The notes beneath the pieces are model-generated. The model searched no databases and was not told where the DNA came from. It was given only the letters and a program-made list of their open reading frames with translations. A DNA stretch of 64,000 bases, taken from the NCBI GenBank assembly GCA_017656255.1, contig JACDOE010000012.1, positions 29,731 through 93,730 on the forward strand. Reading direction: 5' to 3'. The position numbers and the translations under genes are program-made. Source of the stretch: Bacillaceae bacterium. GTDB taxonomy: Bacteria > Bacillota > Bacilli > JACDOE01. Shown piece by piece: positions 27,013 to 35,414 of this stretch. Numbering within the stretch: the first letter of the stretch is position 1; every line of letters begins with the position of its first letter.

Positions 27013-28101
27013 ATGGATAAACCAGCAAAGACGGGATATCTCATCTTGAATACAGGAGATGTTTTGGAAGGAAAATGGTTCGGTGCCGACGTGGACCGGG
27101 AAGGGGAAATGGTGTTTAACACGGGGATGACCGGTTATCAGGAAGTGATGACCGACCCTTCTTATGCCGGACAGATCGTCACCTATACTTACCCGCTGAT
27201 CGGAAATTACGGTGTGAACGACATCGACTATGAGAGTCTGCGACCTGCCCTGGAAGGCATCGTGACCGCCGAATTATGCCGGCAACCCAGCCATTTTCAA
27301 TCGATTCAGTCCCTGGATGAGATGGCCAGACATTTTGACATTCCGGGACTTTATGATGTGGATACACGTGTCCTGACCCGCATCATCCGGGAACATGGGG
27401 AGGTCTACGGCCGCTTGACGACAGACCCGGCCAGGACCCGTGAGACGTTCTCCGGTCTGAGTCGAACCGATCTGGTTCCATCGGTATCGTCTAAAGAAAT
27501 CACACAGTATGACGGTAACGGCCCGCATGTGGTCCTGTTTGATTTCGGATATAAGACATCGATCCGGGATGCCCTGCTTGACGCAGGTTGCCGTGTGACG
27601 GTCGTTCCCTACAACACCACTCCTGAACAGGTGTCCTCCCTCCAGCCGGACGGCGTGCTGTTTTCCAACGGACCGGGGGATCCCAAGCATCTGACCCCTG
27701 TGTTACCGCAGTTAAAAGAAGTCATCGACCGTTATCCGACCATGGGGATCTGCCTGGGGCACCAGTTGATTGCCCTGGCTTCCGGTTGTGATACGGAACG
27801 ACTGCCCTTCGGTCACCGGGGAAGTAATCATCCGGTGAAAGAAATCGAGAGCGGAAAAGTTTACATCACATCGCAAAACCATGGTTATACCGTACGGGAA
27901 TCATCCGTTGACGACAAAACATGGAGGGTCTCTTTCCGGAATGTGAATGACGGGTCGGTAGAAGGGCTTCAACACCGGTACCGTCCGGTGTGGGGCGTCC
28001 AGTTCCATCCGGAAGCCCACCCGGGTCCCTCCGACACGGCGCACCTTTTTGAACGATTCATCGAGACATGCGAGGCGACAGGAGAGAAGAGTTATGCCTA
28101 A
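27013..28101 (+). CDS. carA: Carbamoyl-phosphate synthase small subunit (glutaminase)
   Basis: Hydrolyses glutamine and passes ammonia to CarB. 362 residues: N-terminal CPSase_sm domain (LNTGDVLEGKWFGADVDREGEMVFNTGMTGYQEVMTDPSY) and C-terminal class I amidotransferase with nucleophile Cys in GICLGHQLIAL and His/Glu in QFHPEAHPGP. Within an ARG-box operon it is the arginine-specific enzyme, as carA of B. subtilis, distinct from pyrAA. ATG follows GGAGGAG; the 3' end overlaps carB by 8 bp. Confidence 0.96.
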   Translation: MDKPAKTGYLILNTGDVLEGKWFGADVDREGEMVFNTGMTGYQEVMTDPSYAGQIVTYTYPLIGNYGVNDIDYESLRPALEGIVTAELCRQPSHFQSIQSLDEMARHFDIPGLYDVDTRVLTRIIREHGEVYGRLTTDPARTRETFSGLSRTDLVPSVSSKEITQYDGNGPHVVLFDFGYKTSIRDALLDAGCRVTVVPYNTTPEQVSSLQPDGVLFSNGPGDPKHLTPVLPQLKEVIDRYPTMGICLGHQLIALASGCDTERLPFGHRGSNHPVKEIESGKVYITSQNHGYTVRESSVDDKTWRVSFRNVNDGSVEGLQHRYRPVWGVQFHPEAHPGPSDTAHLFERFIETCEATGEKSYA

Positions 28102-31100
28102 GTTAAGTCATATCAAAAAAGTACTGGTGATCGGCTCCGGTCCGATCGTAATTGGCCAGGCGGCTGAATTTGATTATGCCGGAACCCAGGCCTGTCTCGC
28201 CCTGAAAGAAGAGGGTGTGGAAGTGGTCCTGGTCAACAATAATCCGGCAACCATTATGACGGATACGGAAATCGCGGACCGGATCTACATGGAACCACTC
28301 ACCCTGGAATCCGTGACCCGAATTATCGAAAAAGAGAGACCGGACGGCATCCTGCCTACCCTGGGCGGACAAACCGGACTTAATCTGGCGGTGGCCCTCT
28401 CAGATGCAGGGGTTCTGGAACAATATGACGTGGAGCTTCTGGGGACGCCGCTCGATACGATTCAGCGGGGGGAAGACCGGGAAGCCTTTAAAGCGATGAT
28501 GAAAGAGATCGGGGAACCGGTTCCGGAAAGCCGTACCGTCACAACCGTAGACGATGCACTTCAGTTTGCGGATACGATCGGATACCCGGTCATCGTACGG
28601 CCCGCTTACACTCTCGGGGGTGCCGGCGGTGGTATCGCCGCAGATGAGGAAGAACTTCGCCGGGTCGCACGGCGGGGGCTGGAAGCGAGCCCCATCCGGC
28701 AGATCCTGATTGAAAAAAGCGTCAAGGGTTGGAAAGAGATCGAGTATGAAGTGATGCGGGATGCCAATGATACCTGCATCATTGTCTGCAATATGGAAAA
28801 TATGGACCCAGTGGGGATACACACGGGGGACAGCATCGTGGTCGCTCCGTCCCAGACCCTGAATGACCGGCAATACCAGATGCTGCGTTCCGTGGCCTGC
28901 AAGGTGATCCGTGCCCTGGGCGTGGTCGGGGGTTGCAATATTCAGTATGCCCTGGATCCGGAGAGCGATCAGTACTATTTGATTGAAGTCAATCCGCGGG
29001 TTAGCCGTTCCAGTGCCCTGGCCTCCAAAGCGACCGGATATCCCATCGCCCGCATCGCGGCCAAACTGGCACTGGGCTATCATCTGGATGAGGTGATCAA
29101 CCCGATTACCGGTTACACCTATGCCAGTTTCGAACCGTCCATCGATTATGTGGTGGCGAAAATTCCGCGCTGGCCCTTTGACAAGTTTCCGCTGGCCGAC
29201 CGCAAATTGGGCACCCAGATGAAAGCAACCGGGGAAGTGATGGCGCTGGGGCGCAACCTGGAGACCGCCCTGCTCAAAGCGGTGCGTTCTCTGGAAATCG
29301 GCCTGCATCATCTGTCCCATCCGGCGATTGCCCGACTGAGCAACGAACAGCTTGAGAAAGGAATGGTGGAGGCGACGGATGAACGCATTTTTCTGATCGC
29401 GGAAGCGTTCCGCCGTGGATACGGGGTGGCGGACATTCACCGTTTGACAGAGATCGATCCCTTTTTCCTCCAGGCCATCGAGCTGATCATCCAGCTGGAA
29501 AAAAAGTTAAAGGCGTCCGATTGGGACCAGGTTGATGATGAATTGCTTGTGGAGGCGAAAAAGCGCGGCTTTGCCGATGAAACGCTGGCAGACATCTTTG
29601 GTATTTCCCTGAAAGACGTACGGGAGCGCTGGAAAGAGCGAGGACTGGCACCGGCTTATAAACAGGTGGATACCTGTGCCGCTGAGTTTGTCGCACAGAC
29701 CCCGTATTACTATTCTTCCTGGCACGGCCTGGATGAAGTCGAGGTTCAAGACGGGCGGAAAAAGGTGCTGGTCATCGGATCCGGTCCGATTCGCATCGGG
29801 CAGGGTGTCGAATTCGATTACTGTTCCGTTCATGCCGCCAAGTCCCTGCGACGCCAGGGTATCGAAGCGGTAGTGATCAATAATAATCCGGAAACGGTCA
29901 GCACCGATTTTAATACAGCGGATCAGCTGTATTTTGAACCGTTGACGGTGGAAGACGTGCTGCAGGTGGTAGAAAAGGAAAAAGTGGATGGTGCCCTGGT
30001 TCAGTTCGGAGGCCAGACGGCTGTCAATCTGGCCGGTCCGCTTGCTGAGCATGGCGTACACATTTATGGGACGGATATTCAGGCGATTGATGATGTGGAG
30101 GACCGGGACCTCTTTTATCAGATGCTTAAGGAGCTGGAGATTCCCCATATTCCGGGCCGTGGCGTGCGTCATCAGGAAGAAGCGTTTCAGGCGGCGGCGG
30201 ATATCGGCTATCCGGTCCTGATCCGGCCTTCCTACGTGATCGGCGGCCGGGGCATGGTCGTCGTTTATGACGAGGCACAACTGGCCGACTATTTTACAGA
30301 ATGGAGCAAAACATCGACGGATCGCCTGTTCCCCCTTCTGATCGACAAATACGTTCCTGGCATTGAAGTGGAAGTGGATGCGGTATGTGACGGGGAAGAC
30401 GTGTTAATTCCCGGCATTTTTCAACACGTTGAGCGAGCAGGTGTCCATTCCGGAGACAGCCTCGCCGTTTTTCCCGCTCCGGGCCTGACCGATACACAGA
30501 AGCAGACAGTGGCCCGTTATACCGGGGCGATTGCCCGGAAAATGAAGGCCGTTGGGCTGATGAACATCCAGATGGTCATCGACCGGCGGGATCAGACGAT
30601 TTACGTTCTGGAAGTAAATCCCCGGGCCTCCCGGACCGTTCCCATCGTCAGCAAAGTGACCGGCGTGCCGATGGTTCATCTGGCGACACGCTGCCAGATG
30701 GGAGACAGGTTGCAAGATATTGCCGGGGAAACCGGTTTGATGCAGGAGATCCCGTTTTATGCGGTGAAAGCGCCCGTGTTTTCCACCGTGAAGTTGAACG
30801 GTGTGGATCCGGCTCTGGGGCCGGAAATGAAATCAACCGGGGAAAGCCTCGGCCTGGGATTGACCGCAGAAGAGGCGATGGCCAAGGCCCTCTACTGGAA
30901 AGAGGATGCCTGCGTGCCGCTGATTCAGGGAGATGTGGTGCTCCTTTCCCTGTCAGATCCGGATAAAAAGGAGCTGGAGCGAATCTTGCCGGGCATTCAG
31001 CGATTTGACCTCCAGGTAGCCGCAACGCCGGGAACGGCAGAAGTGCTTGCCGAACATGGTGTTTCTGTGAAATGGATTCTCGATGACCGAGAAAAGGCGC

Positions 31101-31339
31101 AGGAATGGTTGCTGGAAAACAAGGTGAAAGCGATGTGCATCACCCCGACGCGGGGGAATGATATGAAGCGACCCGGTTTTGCTCTCAGACAGCTTGCGCT
31201 TCAGTTTGATGTTCCCTGTTTTACGTCGCTGGATACGTTTATGGCTTACACCCGGCTGTCAGGAGATAAAGTGACGGAACCGAGAGAATTGCAAAAATAT
31301 CTGAGTATGAATCGGGAGAAGGAGGGTGTTTCAAAATGA
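28094..31339 (+). CDS. carB: Carbamoyl-phosphate synthase large subunit
   Basis: Makes carbamoyl phosphate from bicarbonate, ammonia and two ATP. 1081 residues with two homologous ATP-grasp halves: KKVLVIGSGPIVIGQAAEFDYAGTQA (start) and KKVLVIGSGPIRIGQGVEFDYCSVHA (about residue 556), each followed by LGGQT/FGGQT and an EVNPRVSRSSAL or EVNPRASRTVPI metal-binding motif. The C-terminal MGS-like regulatory domain (about 940-1081) is present. ATG at 28094 overlaps carA; its stop overlaps argF (ATGA). Confidence 0.96.
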   Translation: MPKLSHIKKVLVIGSGPIVIGQAAEFDYAGTQACLALKEEGVEVVLVNNNPATIMTDTEIADRIYMEPLTLESVTRIIEKERPDGILPTLGGQTGLNLAVALSDAGVLEQYDVELLGTPLDTIQRGEDREAFKAMMKEIGEPVPESRTVTTVDDALQFADTIGYPVIVRPAYTLGGAGGGIAADEEELRRVARRGLEASPIRQILIEKSVKGWKEIEYEVMRDANDTCIIVCNMENMDPVGIHTGDSIVVAPSQTLNDRQYQMLRSVACKVIRALGVVGGCNIQYALDPESDQYYLIEVNPRVSRSSALASKATGYPIARIAAKLALGYHLDEVINPITGYTYASFEPSIDYVVAKIPRWPFDKFPLADRKLGTQMKATGEVMALGRNLETALLKAVRSLEIGLHHLSHPAIARLSNEQLEKGMVEATDERIFLIAEAFRRGYGVADIHRLTEIDPFFLQAIELIIQLEKKLKASDWDQVDDELLVEAKKRGFADETLADIFGISLKDVRERWKERGLAPAYKQVDTCAAEFVAQTPYYYSSWHGLDEVEVQDGRKKVLVIGSGPIRIGQGVEFDYCSVHAAKSLRRQGIEAVVINNNPETVSTDFNTADQLYFEPLTVEDVLQVVEKEKVDGALVQFGGQTAVNLAGPLAEHGVHIYGTDIQAIDDVEDRDLFYQMLKELEIPHIPGRGVRHQEEAFQAAADIGYPVLIRPSYVIGGRGMVVVYDEAQLADYFTEWSKTSTDRLFPLLIDKYVPGIEVEVDAVCDGEDVLIPGIFQHVERAGVHSGDSLAVFPAPGLTDTQKQTVARYTGAIARKMKAVGLMNIQMVIDRRDQTIYVLEVNPRASRTVPIVSKVTGVPMVHLATRCQMGDRLQDIAGETGLMQEIPFYAVKAPVFSTVKLNGVDPALGPEMKSTGESLGLGLTAEEAMAKALYWKEDACVPLIQGDVVLLSLSDPDKKELERILPGIQRFDLQVAATPGTAEVLAEHGVSVKWILDDREKAQEWLLENKVKAMCITPTRGNDMKRPGFALRQLALQFDVPCFTSLDTFMAYTRLSGDKVTEPRELQKYLSMNREKEGVSK

Positions 31340-32316
31340 GTGCGGAAGTGGTAAAACTGGTGGCGGATCAGGACCAGCAAATAAAAGAGGGATTGAAGGG
31401 ACGCGACTTCTTGACGTTGGCCGATTTTACGGAGGAGGAGCTTTCCTATTTACTGGATCTGGCGGCACGCCTTAAAGCGATTCAGCATTCGGGTGCGACG
31501 TTCCAGCCGCTGAAAGGAAAAACACTGGGAATGATTTTTGAAAAGTCCTCGACCCGGACCCGGGTCTCCTTTGAAGTGGGGATTTATCAACTGGGCGGAC
31601 AGGGCATGTTTTTGAGCAGCCGTGATCTGCAGCTGGGGAGAGGGGAGCCGATCTCCGATACGGCCCAGGTGTTGTCCCGTTATCTCGATGGGATCATGAT
31701 CCGCACCTTCTCCCATAAAGATGTGGAGCAACTGGCGGCTCATTCCTCGGTGCCCGTGATCAACGGATTGACCGATGAATATCATCCCTGTCAGGTGATG
31801 GCGGACCTGCAGACGATTCAGGAACAGAAGGGTCAGTTGAAAGGGCTGAAACTGGCATTTGTAGGGGATGGCAATAATATGGCCCATTCGCTGCTGCTGG
31901 GTGCGGCGACGTTTGGGGTGGACATTTATATGGCATCACCTGAAGGGTACCAGCCTGATCCAAAGGTGGTGGAACTGGCGAAAAAGAGAGCAGAAAAGTA
32001 CGGCAGCCGTGTGGTGATTACCGATGATCCGAAGGAAGCGGCACAGAATGCTGATGTGATCTATACGGATGTGTGGGCCAGTATGGGGCAGGAAGATGAG
32101 CAGGAGGAGCGGGCGAAGACATTTGCGCCGTTCCAGGTGAATGCGGAACTGGTCCAGCTGGCGAAGCCGGATTATGTGTTTATGCACTGTCTGCCGGCAC
32201 ATCGTGGGGAAGAAGTGACAGCGGATGTGATTGACGGGGATCATTCGGTGGTGTTTGATCAGTCTGAGAACCGGTTGCATGCGCAGAAGGCGATTATGGC
32301 GTCGATTATGGTGTGA
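31336..32316 (+). CDS. argF: Ornithine carbamoyltransferase
   Basis: Condenses ornithine and carbamoyl phosphate to citrulline. 326 residues with the carbamoyl-phosphate motif EKSSTRTRVSFEVG, HPCQVMADLQTI (ornithine domain entry) and the C-terminal MHCLPAHRGEE. Starts within a 4-bp overlap with carB; AGAAGGAGGG lies upstream. Last gene of the operon, followed by a hairpin-rich 458-bp gap and tRNA genes. Confidence 0.97.
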   Translation: MSAEVVKLVADQDQQIKEGLKGRDFLTLADFTEEELSYLLDLAARLKAIQHSGATFQPLKGKTLGMIFEKSSTRTRVSFEVGIYQLGGQGMFLSSRDLQLGRGEPISDTAQVLSRYLDGIMIRTFSHKDVEQLAAHSSVPVINGLTDEYHPCQVMADLQTIQEQKGQLKGLKLAFVGDGNNMAHSLLLGAATFGVDIYMASPEGYQPDPKVVELAKKRAEKYGSRVVITDDPKEAAQNADVIYTDVWASMGQEDEQEERAKTFAPFQVNAELVQLAKPDYVFMHCLPAHRGEEVTADVIDGDHSVVFDQSENRLHAQKAIMASIMV

Positions 32317-32432
32317 GGGGTTTGGTTTGATAAGTTAGGTGGCGTGATGAGGCTGATTTTTCATGAGGGAAAAGGTTATTTTTAAGTGAATCGCATCATA
32401 TAACGGCCGTGATGGTTGGTCGGGCGGGCTGA

Positions 32433-32470
32433 AAAAATAGCGGAAATTGTTTCCGCTATTTTATCTTTTT
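32433..32470 (+). terminator. Terminator of the arginine operon
   Basis: AAAATAGCGGAAA-TTG-TTTCCGCTATTTT perfect stem followed by ATCTTTTTTC. Confidence 0.9.
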
Positions 32471-32572
32471 TCTATATTTTCTAAAATTTATAGGAAAAAG
32501 TTTCCGTTAAATGACCGGTTTTAATATTATGCGAAGTATTGGGGGTGAACAGCGGAAAGGTTTTCCGCTAAA
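32438..32572 (+). repeat. Family of GCGGAAA/TTTCCGC inverted repeats
   Basis: Three successive hairpins share one core: TAGCGGAAATTGTTTCCGCTA (32438-32458 region), TAGGAAAAAGTTTCCGTTAA (about 32490-32509, degenerate) and AGCGGAAAGGTTTTCCGCT (32551-32569, followed by AAATTTTTAAA). Spacing is about 50-60 bp. The first acts as a terminator; the others may be decayed copies. Confidence 0.6.
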
Positions 32573-32774
32573 TTTTTAAAATCTCTCTTTTTCGGCGAAT
32601 AGAGGAAAAAAAGGACGTTATTTTTCCGGCACACGGATCCGAGAAATCTTTCGACAGGCAGGGTGTGAGGTTGGCCCGTTATCACGAGATTTTTCACCAT
32701 CCCACACGGATTTCCACTTGATGTCCGACAGGGTTATGGTGTATTCTATTTAATGTTCACACCTTCAATATGTT

Positions 32775-32863
32775 GCCCGGGTGGCGGAATTGGCAGACGC
32801 ACAGGACTTAAAATCCTGGGTCTCGTGAGGGACGTGGGGGTTCAAGTCCCCCCCTGGGCACCA
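32775..32863 (+). tRNA. tRNA-Leu (anticodon TAA)
   Basis: Acceptor arms GCCCGGG and CCTGGGC (one G-T pair), discriminator A and encoded CCA. D arm GGCGGAATTGGCAGACGC, anticodon loop ACTTAAAATC with TAA, long class II variable arm TCTCGTGAGGGACGT, T arm GGGGGTTCAAGTCCCCC. 89 nt including CCA. Confidence 0.97.
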
Positions 32864-32903
32864 TTTTAATCCTGTCGAAGTCTCATCGGGACACAGAAAA
32901 CAA

Positions 32904-32978
32904 TCCGCAGTAGCTCAATGGTGGAGCAACCGGCTGTTAACCGGTAGGTTGCAGGTTCGAGTCCTGCCTGCGGAGCCA
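32904..32978 (+). tRNA. tRNA-Asn (anticodon GTT)
   Basis: Acceptor TCCGCAG/CTGCGGA, discriminator G, encoded CCA. D arm TAGCTCAATGGTGGAGCA, anticodon stem-loop CCGGCTGTTAACCGG, T arm GCAGGTTCGAGTCCTGC. 75 nt, 40 bp after tRNA-Leu. Confidence 0.97.
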
Positions 32979-32981
32979 TAC

Positions 32982-33074
32982 GGAGGAGTACCCAAGTCTG
33001 GCTGAAGGGAGCGGTCTTGAAAACCGCCAGGGCGTTCGCGCGCCGCGGGGGTTCGAATCCCTCCTCCTCCGCCA
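32982..33074 (+). tRNA. tRNA-Ser (anticodon TGA)
   Basis: Acceptor GGAGGAG/CTCCTCC, discriminator G, encoded CCA. Anticodon stem-loop GCGGTCTTGAAAACCGC with TGA, class II variable arm GGGCGTTCGCGCGCC, T arm GGGGGTTCGAATCCCTC. 93 nt, 3 bp after tRNA-Asn. Its last 15 bases are copied twice downstream in tandem repeats. Confidence 0.96.
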
Positions 33075-33116
33075 TTTTTTTATGGGATGAAAAACAAAGT
33101 GAAGCTCAAGATACAT

Positions 33117-33207
33117 ACTCGGCAGGGATTCGAACCCCCTCTCCGAAAGGAGAGAGTGCGGGGTTCGTTGGAAACACGGCGAGGATAGGGCGGAGCCCGT
33201 ACCGAGT
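33117..33207 (-). other. tRNA-like fold on the minus strand, copy 1
   Basis: Read on the minus strand, 91 nt are closed by ACTCGG/CCGAGT (six pairs plus T-G). Inside are a variable-arm-like hairpin TCTCC-TTTC-GGAGA and a T-arm-like GGGGGTTCGAATCCC, identical to that of the adjacent tRNA-Ser. D and anticodon arms are not convincing and there is no CCA. Likely a decayed tRNA or tRNA-mimic rather than a working tRNA. Confidence 0.45.
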
Positions 33208-33313
33208 CGATGTTGGATTCCGGAGCCGAGCCGTGAAACGGCGAAGGGGAAGGTATGCCTCCTCCTCCGCCATTTTTTATGGGATGAAAAACAAAGTAAA
33301 GCTCAAGATACAT

Positions 33314-33404
33314 ACTCGGCAGGGATTCGAACCCCCTCTCCGAAAGGAGAGAGTGCGGGGTTCGTTGGAAACACGGCGAGGATAGGGCGGAGCCCGTACC
33401 GAGT
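33314..33404 (-). other. tRNA-like fold on the minus strand, copy 2
   Basis: Identical in sequence to the 33117-33207 element, carried in the second tandem unit. Confidence 0.45.
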
Positions 33405-33489
33405 CGATGTTGGATTCCGGAGCCGAGCCGTGAAACGGCGAAGGGGAAGGTATGCCTCCTCCTCCGCCATTTTTTTATACCAAAAAATA

Positions 33490-33520
33490 AAGGACCCTCC
33501 ATCAGCAAGGGTCCCTTTTT
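33490..33520. terminator. Bidirectional terminator between tRNA repeats and a small minus-strand gene
   Basis: GGACCCT and AGGGTCC arms; plus strand continues CTTTTTC and minus strand continues TTTATTTTTT. It can end the tRNA transcript from the left and the 57-codon gene from the right. Confidence 0.88.
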
Positions 33521-33693
33521 CAATCCTTATCCTGATCCTTATCCTTATCCTCATCACCCGCATATCGCTTCAAATCCGCCTCATCCTGCTTCTTCACCTC
33601 ATCCATCACACGATACGCCCGGGTGGTCGCCATCACCGTCAACCCGATCACCACCACCGTAATCACGATCGAAATAAAAAGAACCATGCCCAT
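33520..33693 (-). CDS. Small membrane protein, 57 residues
   Basis: Unrecognised small protein. One N-terminal membrane segment (MGMVLFISIVITVVVIGLTV) followed by a charged tail DEVKKQDEADLKRYAGDED and a terminal run of KD/QD pairs. ATG at 33693 has AAAGGAGAACAGG upstream, and a bidirectional terminator touches the stop codon, so it looks like a genuine single-gene unit. Topology would place the acidic tail in the cytoplasm. Too short for many gene finders. Confidence 0.7.
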   Translation of the reverse strand: MGMVLFISIVITVVVIGLTVMATTRAYRVMDEVKKQDEADLKRYAGDEDKDKDQDKD

Positions 33694-33812
33694 AACCTGT
33701 TCTCCTTTGTATAAAATTTACGAACAAAGTAAAATGAACTTACACCCCATTTTAACAAACAAACCCGTCCCGGCCATACATTCATTTATAAAATAAATGG
33801 GAGGACAGCCCG

Positions 33813-33995
33813 ATGACAGATTCACCCTTAACCCCACAACAAAAAACCATCCTCAAAAAATTCGGATTCGACATCACCATCACACCATTTAAACATCAAA
33901 AATTAGAGGTTGAAATAAATATACGAGATGTGCAACAATATCAACAGCCTGACGAACTGGCTGAATATATAAAAGAAAAATTGAGAAATCGCTGA
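33813..33995 (+). CDS. Small hypothetical protein, 60 residues
   Basis: Unrecognised. ATG at 33813 follows GGGAGGACAG, a good ribosome site. The product starts MTDSPLTPQQKTILKKFGF and ends in a charged helix ELAEYIKEKLRNR; no signal or membrane segment. Base composition is more AT-rich than nearby arg genes. A short hairpin ACACCAG-GT-CTGGTGT (34010-34025) follows, without a T run. Confidence 0.6.
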   Translation: MTDSPLTPQQKTILKKFGFDITITPFKHQKLEVEINIRDVQQYQQPDELAEYIKEKLRNR

Positions 33996-34058
33996 CAGAA
34001 TTGCCAATAACACCAGGTCTGGTGTCAAAACAAAACCTGATATTTTTTAAAATAACGG

Positions 34059-34094
34059 TTGAATTTTTATTAATAATATTGCATAATTATTTCA
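34059..34094 (+). promoter_or_regulatory. argGH promoter with two ARG boxes
   Basis: TTGAAT (34059-34064), 17-bp spacer, CATAAT (34082-34087). ARG boxes TGAATTTTTATTAA (34060-34073, one mismatch) and TGCATAATTATTTC(A) (34080-34094, less exact) have centres 20 bp apart, the same geometry as at argC. Confidence 0.7.
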
Positions 34095-34160
34095 TATTGG
34101 ATCAAACAAACGGAGTGAACCATCACTTTTTAAGAATATGGGTAAAAGGAGAGGAGTACT

Positions 34161-35414
34161 GTGGCAAAGGAAAAGGTTGTGCTGGCGTATTCGGGAGGAC
34201 TTGATACTTCCGTTGCGATTAAATGGCTTCAGGATACTTATAACTATGATGTGATTGCTGTGGCGGTTGATGTCGGAGAGGGAAAAGACCTCGATTTCGT
34301 GAAAGAAAAAGCACTCAAAGTAGGGGCGATCAAATCCTATGTGGTGGATGCCCGGGAAGTATTTTCAAAGGAATATCTTCTTCCTTCCCTGAAAGCAAAC
34401 GCCCTCTATGAAGGAAAATACCCGCTCGTATCGGCTCTGTCCAGACCGCTGATTTCCAAAATCCTCGTAGACATCGCGGAAAAAGAGGGTGCCGTAGCGG
34501 TTGCACATGGTTGTACGGGTAAAGGAAACGATCAGGTCCGCTTCGACGTTTCCATCACCGCCCTCAACCCCAATCTGAAAATCGTGGCTCCGGTACGGGA
34601 GTGGGCCATGTCCCGGGACGAAGAGATTGAATATGCGAAGAAGAACGGCATTCCGGTCCCGGTTGACCTGGATAACCCCTACAGCATCGATCAGAATCTG
34701 TGGGGACGCAGTTGTGAATGCGGCGTACTGGAAGATCCGTGGGTTGAACCTCCGAAGGGGGCTTACGACCTGACCAGTGAACTAGAAGATACACCGGATC
34801 AGCCGGATGAAATCGAAATTACGTTTGAAAAAGGAGCTCCCGTCGCCTTAAACGGGGAGAAGAAGCCTTTGTACGAAATAGTTAGTGAACTGAACAAAAT
34901 CGCCGGAAAGCACGGCGTGGGACGGATCGACCATGTGGAAAACCGCCTGGTCGGCATTAAGTCCCGTGAAGTCTATGAGGCGCCGGCTGCGATGACCCTG
35001 ATTATGGCACATCGTGAGCTGGAATCCATCACCCAGCCCAGAGAAATTGCCCAGTTTAAACCGATCATCGAACAGAAAATGGCTCAGGTGATCTACGAAG
35101 GTCTGTGGTTTTCCCCGATCATGGATGCGCTGAAAGTTTTCGTTGAGGAAACCCAGAAACATGTGAACGGCGTTGTACGGGTGAAACTGTTCAAAGGGCA
35201 TGCCATCGTGGTAGGAAGAAAATCCGAGAACTCCCTGTACAGCTTTGAGCTGGCTACTTATAATCCGGATGATCAGTTTGACCATAAAGCGGCCCTCGGC
35301 TTTATCAAATTGTGGGGCCTGCCGACCGAAGTCTATTCGTCTGTGAATCGGGACATTCGCAACAAGGGTGGCGAAGCCAAAATCGTGGATGAGAAGGAAG
35401 ATGTCAAGGCATGA
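34161..35414 (+). CDS. argG: Argininosuccinate synthase
   Basis: Joins citrulline and aspartate with ATP hydrolysis to AMP. 417 residues. GTG start follows AAAGGAGAGGAG. P-loop-like [15 protein letters not shown] at the N-terminus (PP-loop SGGLDTS), [12 protein letters not shown] and [26 protein letters not shown] are diagnostic. Coupled to argH by a 4-bp overlap and driven by its own ARG-box promoter. Confidence 0.97.
   Translation: MAKEKVVLAYSGGLDTSVAIKWLQDTYNYDVIAVAVDVGEGKDLDFVKEKALKVGAIKSYVVDAREVFSKEYLLPSLKANALYEGKYPLVSALSRPLISKILVDIAEKEGAVAVAHGCTGKGNDQVRFDVSITALNPNLKIVAPVREWAMSRDEEIEYAKKNGIPVPVDLDNPYSIDQNLWGRSCECGVLEDPWVEPPKGAYDLTSELEDTPDQPDEIEITFEKGAPVALNGEKKPLYEIVSELNKIAGKHGVGRIDHVENRLVGIKSREVYEAPAAMTLIMAHRELESITQPREIAQFKPIIEQKMAQVIYEGLWFSPIMDALKVFVEETQKHVNGVVRVKLFKGHAIVVGRKSENSLYSFELATYNPDDQFDHKAALGFIKLWGLPTEVYSSVNRDIRNKGGEAKIVDEKEDVKA

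Larger units (their letters stand above)
32317..32774 (+). other. Gap between argF and tRNA-Leu with repeated GGAAA hairpins
   Basis: No coding sequence seen. It contains the operon terminator at 32433-32470 and related inverted repeats at 32490-32506 and 32551-32569 (see repeat entry). The last 100 bp before tRNA-Leu probably carry the tRNA promoter; no clear consensus was identified. Confidence 0.6.
33060..33476 (+). repeat. Two-copy 197-198 bp tandem repeat derived from the tRNA-Ser 3' end
   Basis: Each unit begins with CCTCCTCCTCCGCCA (the tRNA-Ser 3' end) plus a T run, then TATGGGATGAAAAACAAAG and a GC-rich structured core. Copy 1 is 33060-33257, copy 2 is 33258-33454, and a third start with T run ends at 33476. 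The copies differ only by one G/A (GTGAAGC versus GTAAAGC) and one T in the run, so duplication is recent or maintained. The core contains CTCTCCGAAAGGAGAG and GCCGTGAAACGGC hairpins. No credible protein on either strand. Confidence 0.93.

Noticed and set aside
32438..32572. CRISPR array
   Set aside because: Repeats are palindromic, degenerate and only three, with no spacers of regular size and no cas genes.
32866..33075. Minus-strand 69-codon frame over the tRNA genes
   Set aside because: It is the antisense of tRNA-Asn and tRNA-Ser; the GFEPP/GLEPATYRL-type peptides are a known artefact of tRNA sequence.
33017..33563. Several open frames in the tandem repeats, both strands
   Set aside because: They repeat with the 198-bp unit, lack ribosome sites and follow tRNA-derived sequence; no protein-like composition.
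34001..34204. 67-codon plus frame before argG
   Set aside because: Covers the argG promoter and ARG boxes and overlaps argG out of frame.
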